NCBI GenBank assembly: GCA_020636325.1
Contig: JACJYC010000018.1
Location: forward strand, 1 to 64,000
Source: Lewinellaceae bacterium
GTDB taxonomy: Bacteria; Bacteroidota; Bacteroidia; Chitinophagales; Saprospiraceae
Direction: 5' to 3'
Length of the DNA: 64,000 nucleotides
Every line of letters begins with the position of its first letter. Within the stretch, counting starts at the first letter, position 1. The notes under the pieces are model-generated. The model saw only the letters and a list, made by a program, of their open reading frames with translations. It made no database searches and was not told where the DNA came from. Below, piece after piece: positions 60,880 through 64,000 of the stretch. The position numbers and the translations under genes were made by a program.

Positions 60880-61731
60880 ATGAAAAACTCCCGCCAGATT
60901 TTTGCTCCGATATGGTTCCTGGTCTTCGCCCTATTTTCCGGATGTGACGCAGGAATCATCCCTGATTGCTCGGATCCATCTTCCTTTAATTATTCCCCGG
61001 ATGCTGCCGGATCCATTATTTGTTATGATATGCGGGGTTGCCTGGGCTACCAGCCCGGATTGGCCTACTCCGGCTCTGTCGGAAATACGTTCAATGATCC
61101 CGGGTTTGACCGCATGTTCAATGAGGAAACCGCATTACAATCCGCATTTTTCCAGGATATTCCCGCCAATGTGCTTGTCCTGTACGAGCCGTCAGAGGCC
61201 TATGCCAACTGTTATGCGACCTATTCGGGTGATATCCTGTTCGGATACCATTATTACCAAAAGACCAGGAGGAATTACGGTCTGCTTCCGCTTGCGGGCA
61301 CCCTTTCACATGAATTCGGTCACCTGGTGCAATACGACGGCAAATGGAATGATTATGAGGCGCCATTCTTTCGCGAGCTGGAAGCGGATGCTTTTTCCGG
61401 CCTGTACATGGCGCTGTACAAGGCCATCGATTGGCAACATATACAGACCTATTATGCCAATGTCTACGATTCGGGTGATTTCCTGTACAATGATCCAACG
61501 CACCACGGCACCCCCGAAGAACGCCTTGCGGCGGCTCGCCTGGGCGTCGAGGTTGCCGTTGCGATAATGCAAGAAGGCGCAGCCCTCACCTATGATGAAT
61601 TGCACGAGGTATTCCTGGACAAAATCATGAATACCATAGCGCCCAGGAGTACCCACCTGACAGAATACCCTGATATTGCTTACCCGACCTTAAGCACGGC
61701 CCAACGCAGGACGCTGTTCCCGCATAAATAA
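60880..61731 (+). CDS. Zinc-metallopeptidase-like lipoprotein
   Basis: A 283-residue secreted lipoprotein (lipobox LFSGC, Cys22). HEFGH at 144-148 (GTLSHEFGHLVQYDGKW) and the downstream RELEADAFSG (Glu168 as likely third zinc ligand) give a zincin-type metallopeptidase core. Six cysteines near the N-terminus (30-54) may form disulfides. HGTPEERLAAARLG near 207-220 resembles the DHPxxxxR-like region of neutral zinc metallopeptidases. Active site looks complete. The two small secreted proteins that follow on the same strand may be cotranscribed. Confidence 0.7.
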   Translation: MKNSRQIFAPIWFLVFALFSGCDAGIIPDCSDPSSFNYSPDAAGSIICYDMRGCLGYQPGLAYSGSVGNTFNDPGFDRMFNEETALQSAFFQDIPANVLVLYEPSEAYANCYATYSGDILFGYHYYQKTRRNYGLLPLAGTLSHEFGHLVQYDGKWNDYEAPFFRELEADAFSGLYMALYKAIDWQHIQTYYANVYDSGDFLYNDPTHHGTPEERLAAARLGVEVAVAIMQEGAALTYDELHEVFLDKIMNTIAPRSTHLTEYPDIAYPTLSTAQRRTLFPHK

Positions 61732-61826
61732 CATAATGCATTCTATTGATCATCAACATGAACTGCAGAATAAGGCAGGCGAGACCGCTATACCCGATTC
61801 TGTACAACACCCATCAAAACAACGCA

Positions 61827-62330
61827 ATGAAAAAATCAATCTTTTTACTGATCGTTTTCCTGGCAACCGCACTGAACGCCATAGCCCAAAAAGGCCCCAA
61901 TTGGAACCTGCCCGGCGCCAATGACCGGAATACCGGCATCCATCCGCCGCAGAACACGGGGGGAAACACGCCTCCATCGACACCACCGAACAACCAGCGC
62001 CCGCCGGCATATCCGCCTCCCGGTCCGACCACTCCGCAGGTCCAGCTGACCAGCAGCACCTGGCAGTTCCAGGGGCAGGATGTCTTCGGCTTCTACGTGC
62101 TGACCGTCCGGTATTTTTCCAACAACGTGCTGCACATGTGGTGCAATCGCAATAGCAACCCTCAACCCTGGTTTTTCAGTACGACCTGGCAGCAATACGG
62201 CAATTCACTGGTTCACTCCAATTGCGGATGGTTGTCTCAAGGCACTTTTTACCTCGACAACTTCAAGCAAACCATGACTTTCTATCCCAACGGCTCACCT
62301 TATCCCATTTTTTTCAAAAGGATAGGATAA
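61827..62330 (+). CDS. Small secreted hypothetical protein, proline-rich
   Basis: A 167-residue secreted protein; the ATG at 61827 gives the signal MKKSIFLLIVFLATALNAIA then Q. An in-frame start 81 bases earlier is unlikely. Residues about 25-75 are rich in Pro, Asn and Gly (NTGGNTPPSTPPNNQRPPAY), then a beta-rich domain with aromatic strands (STWQFQGQDVFGFYVLTVRY, FYLDNFKQTMTFYPNG). Two Cys (MWCN, SNCGW) could pair. Unrecognised. Confidence 0.6.
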   Translation: MKKSIFLLIVFLATALNAIAQKGPNWNLPGANDRNTGIHPPQNTGGNTPPSTPPNNQRPPAYPPPGPTTPQVQLTSSTWQFQGQDVFGFYVLTVRYFSNNVLHMWCNRNSNPQPWFFSTTWQQYGNSLVHSNCGWLSQGTFYLDNFKQTMTFYPNGSPYPIFFKRIG

Positions 62331-62374
62331 ACGCTAAAATTTTTATTTCAAATAACCTTTAAATCTTTAACACC

Positions 62375-62764
62375 ATGAAAAAGTCCTTCATTTTGACTTC
62401 CGGTCTTGTTTTGTTTTTCTTCCTTTTCGGCGCTGAAAGTTTTGCTCAGAAAAATTCCAACGAATGGGATTATCAGCAGGACGGCGGCAAGACCGGTTCG
62501 GCTCCGGAACTGACCTACTACGGTACTGCCCAAAGCCAAACGAACACGCAGGCCTTGAAAAACATGGCTGAAAATAATTACAACACCCCGCCATCGCCAA
62601 AAGGGCCGAAAAATCAAAAGCCGGCCACCCCGGCTCCGGAAAAAAAAGTGATCGTAAAGAAAAAAGATGAATTAACGGCAGGGGTCGGTAAGGTAGGTCC
62701 TGTCACCATTCCCTTTGTTTCTTATAAAAAAGAAACTATTGTAATCACGAATGAACATAAATAG
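62375..62764 (+). CDS. Small secreted hypothetical protein
   Basis: A 129-residue secreted protein; signal peptide 1-24 (MKKSFILTSGLVLFFFLFGA, ending SFAQ). The mature part is low-complexity, rich in Lys, Pro, Asn, Thr (PPSPKGPKNQKPATPAPEKK), then VIVKKKDELTAGVGKVGPVT. It follows the previous gene by 44 bases and is followed by a strong terminator, so the three genes 60880-62764 may form one unit. Unrecognised. Confidence 0.55.
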   Translation: MKKSFILTSGLVLFFFLFGAESFAQKNSNEWDYQQDGGKTGSAPELTYYGTAQSQTNTQALKNMAENNYNTPPSPKGPKNQKPATPAPEKKVIVKKKDELTAGVGKVGPVTIPFVSYKKETIVITNEHK

Positions 62765-62779
62765 CAGGATTGGTAACCG

Positions 62780-62812
62780 GTTAGCGGCCTTCAACCAAGG
62801 CCGCTAACTTTA
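62780..62812 (+). terminator. Rho-independent-type terminator
   Basis: GTTAGCGGCCTT (62780-62791) pairs with AAGGCCGCTAAC (62797-62808), 5-base loop, then TTTATAAAT. It ends the preceding unit. Confidence 0.75.
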
Positions 62813-62930
62813 TAAATCCCGGAAAAGAAGTTTGAAAGAATCCGATGGCGGCATAAATTGCGGACCGGAAAGAACAGGTCGAACAAATTATCTGCCACAA
62901 ACATAAGTCCCTGATCACCTTCCGGATGCC

Positions 62931-62985
62931 TGGCGGCGCGAAACTTGTGTGGTATATAGTGGCGCCACTAGATTCCGCGCCACCA
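62931..62985. repeat. CTAG-bounded palindromic element, nested copy
   Basis: TGGCGGCGCGAAACTTGTG at the left and CCGCGCCACCA at the right are the tips of the element at 37308-37350, altered. Its centre holds a complete 14-base palindrome TAGTGGCGCCACTA (62957-62970), which is the two tips of another copy fused. Confidence 0.75.
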
Positions 62986-63018
62986 GAATCAAAGCTCATT
63001 TCAAAACCACGCCCGGTA

Positions 63019-64000
63019 ATGGCCATTTCAGGATTTTTCACTCCGGCTCCCATCAACCCGGGAGCGCCTTTGAAAACGAACCGCTTAAGGACATTCAGCC
63101 TGCTGACTGTTTTTTTGCTTCCCATATTTTCCGAAGGCCAAAATCTGGAAATAAAACCCCGGAACAACCCCGACGATACACTGCTGGTCAGCGGTATGAT
63201 CAGGGAGGCCGTTGAGGTGGGAGAGACCGCAAATTTCCAGGAGGCCTTCCGGATCCTGGAGCAGGCACGGGAAATCCTGGTCCGATATTCCCATCAGCCT
63301 TCGTTTGCCATGGCCGAGGTTCTCTACCAAACCGGGGCCACCTGGTTGAGTTCGGGCGACAAGAATGCGGCAAGGCCGTTCCTCCGAAAGGCCCTGGATC
63401 TGTACCGGATCACCGCAGGCGAGTATTCTGATCAAACCGCCAATGCCCTTGATGCCTTGGGTGCGGGTTATCTGCAGACGTCGCGTCAGGATTCCGCCTT
63501 AATCTGCTTTCAATCTGCGCTGGCGATTCGCAAAAAAACCGCCTTAACAGATAGCAGTCAATTATTCGGATCATTTTTGAACATCGGCAACTATTATTTT
63601 TATTCCAATCGCCCGGATAGCGCAATTTTCAATTACCGGAAATGTCTTGACCTGGCTGACAAAAACCCGGATAATCCCCGAATCAAAGCGGATAACGCCC
63701 ACCAAAACCTGGGTATCATTTACTCGGCGCGCAGCGACCGGGCCGGAGCAGAATATCACCTCAACAAAGCCCTCGAGCTAAGATTGGATCAGGGCAATTT
63801 TTATCCCGCAATCGGCACCTACACAGAGCTTTGTTATCTGGAAACCGAACCGGATTGTGAAAAGGCCATTCTGCTTGGCGCAAAAGGTGCGGAGCTCGCC
63901 GAAAAGATCAAGGCAGGCAACAGCCTCCATGCAGCCTATTTGCATCACGCGCTGGGCAACGCTTTCCAGCATAAGACCGACTATGATTCAGCATTGGTCC
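63019..64000 (+). CDS. TPR-repeat secreted protein (runs off the window)
   Basis: At least 327 residues, open to the end of the window and therefore partial at the 3' side. The ATG at 63019 starts MAISGFFTPAPINPGAPLKT; the signal-like hydrophobic segment RTFSLLTVFLLPIFSEGQ begins about 22, so a TTG start at 63070 is also possible. From about 60 it is built of TPR-like helices: EAFRILEQAREILVRYSHQP, AARPFLRKALDLYRITAGEY, NALDALGAGYLQTSRQDSAL, QNLGIIYSARSDRAGAEYHL. Similar proteins carry a C-terminal CHAT or kinase domain, which would lie beyond this window. Confidence 0.75.
   Translation, partial: MAISGFFTPAPINPGAPLKTNRLRTFSLLTVFLLPIFSEGQNLEIKPRNNPDDTLLVSGMIREAVEVGETANFQEAFRILEQAREILVRYSHQPSFAMAEVLYQTGATWLSSGDKNAARPFLRKALDLYRITAGEYSDQTANALDALGAGYLQTSRQDSALICFQSALAIRKKTALTDSSQLFGSFLNIGNYYFYSNRPDSAIFNYRKCLDLADKNPDNPRIKADNAHQNLGIIYSARSDRAGAEYHLNKALELRLDQGNFYPAIGTYTELCYLETEPDCEKAILLGAKGAELAEKIKAGNSLHAAYLHHALGNAFQHKTDYDSALV

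Noticed and set aside
1..64000. tRNA or rRNA genes
   Set aside because: I looked for TPsiC-type and anticodon-arm patterns in the spacers and found no convincing cloverleaf; a tRNAscan run would settle it.
1..64000. Insertion sequence with transposase
   Set aside because: Palindromic repeats are abundant but no transposase, integrase or recombinase frame is seen, so they are listed as repeats only.

Overview
The window looks like chromosomal DNA from a moderately GC-rich member of the Bacteroidota, most likely from the Saprospiria/Lewinella-like lineages (inference). The signs are a type IX secretion C-terminal sorting domain (41659-42804), a TonB-dependent-receptor-like barrel with a carboxypeptidase-regulatory N-terminus (52089-54548), several small outer-membrane barrels, many SPII lipoproteins, start codons without Shine-Dalgarno sequences, and -7 boxes of the Bacteroidota type TAnnTTTG. 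I found no rRNA, tRNA, CRISPR, phage genes or transposase genes.

Layout. 0-11 kb: GH13 glycosidase, alpha/beta hydrolase, 23S pseudouridine synthase, aldo/keto reductase, D-aminoacylase-like lipoprotein, a large lipoprotein, then an ECF sigma factor overlapping a membrane-anchored barrel protein. 11-21 kb: DUF1801 protein, YtcJ-like amidohydrolase, MacB/FtsX-type permease, PmoA-family lipoprotein, a less GC-rich secreted protein and an SDR. 20-30 kb: small lipoprotein and barrel, class V aminotransferase, metG, J-domain protein, methyltransferase and the pabB-pabC pair for p-aminobenzoate/folate. 30-38 kb: an apparent AraC/WD40 chimera, two secreted amidohydrolases (three domains, two lacking the metal-binding HxH), a secreted EEP-fold hydrolase, a HisRS/HisZ-like orphan and a small barrel. 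38-45 kb: a YaiO-like TPR-barrel plus family-2 glycosyltransferase operon (exopolysaccharide type), a T9SS cargo protein and a GH43 lipoprotein. 45-55 kb: RND adaptor and pump, an OmpR-type two-component system, and a TonB-receptor-like barrel. 55-64 kb: ACMSD-like decarboxylase, DUF1080 lipoprotein, BNR/sortilin-like secreted protein, SDR, a zinc-metallopeptidase lipoprotein with two small secreted proteins, and a TPR protein running off the end.

The intergenic DNA is the most unusual part. Many spacers hold arrays of one short word (about 7-11 bases) repeated with variations, or palindromic elements. Word families recur at separate loci, and in about ten genes the array or palindrome starts at, or contains, the stop codon. 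One methyltransferase has its last residues encoded by array words. Compact hairpins and a roughly 60-base block with a slippage deletion are embedded in the arrays. A separate 43-bp palindromic element bounded by CTAG occurs three times, twice with other sequence nested inside.

The clearest regulatory signal is a perfect 11-bp direct repeat just upstream of the TonB-receptor-like gene, with a related 11-bp-spaced repeat upstream of the adjacent response regulator. This suggests that the two-component system controls both itself and the barrel gene.
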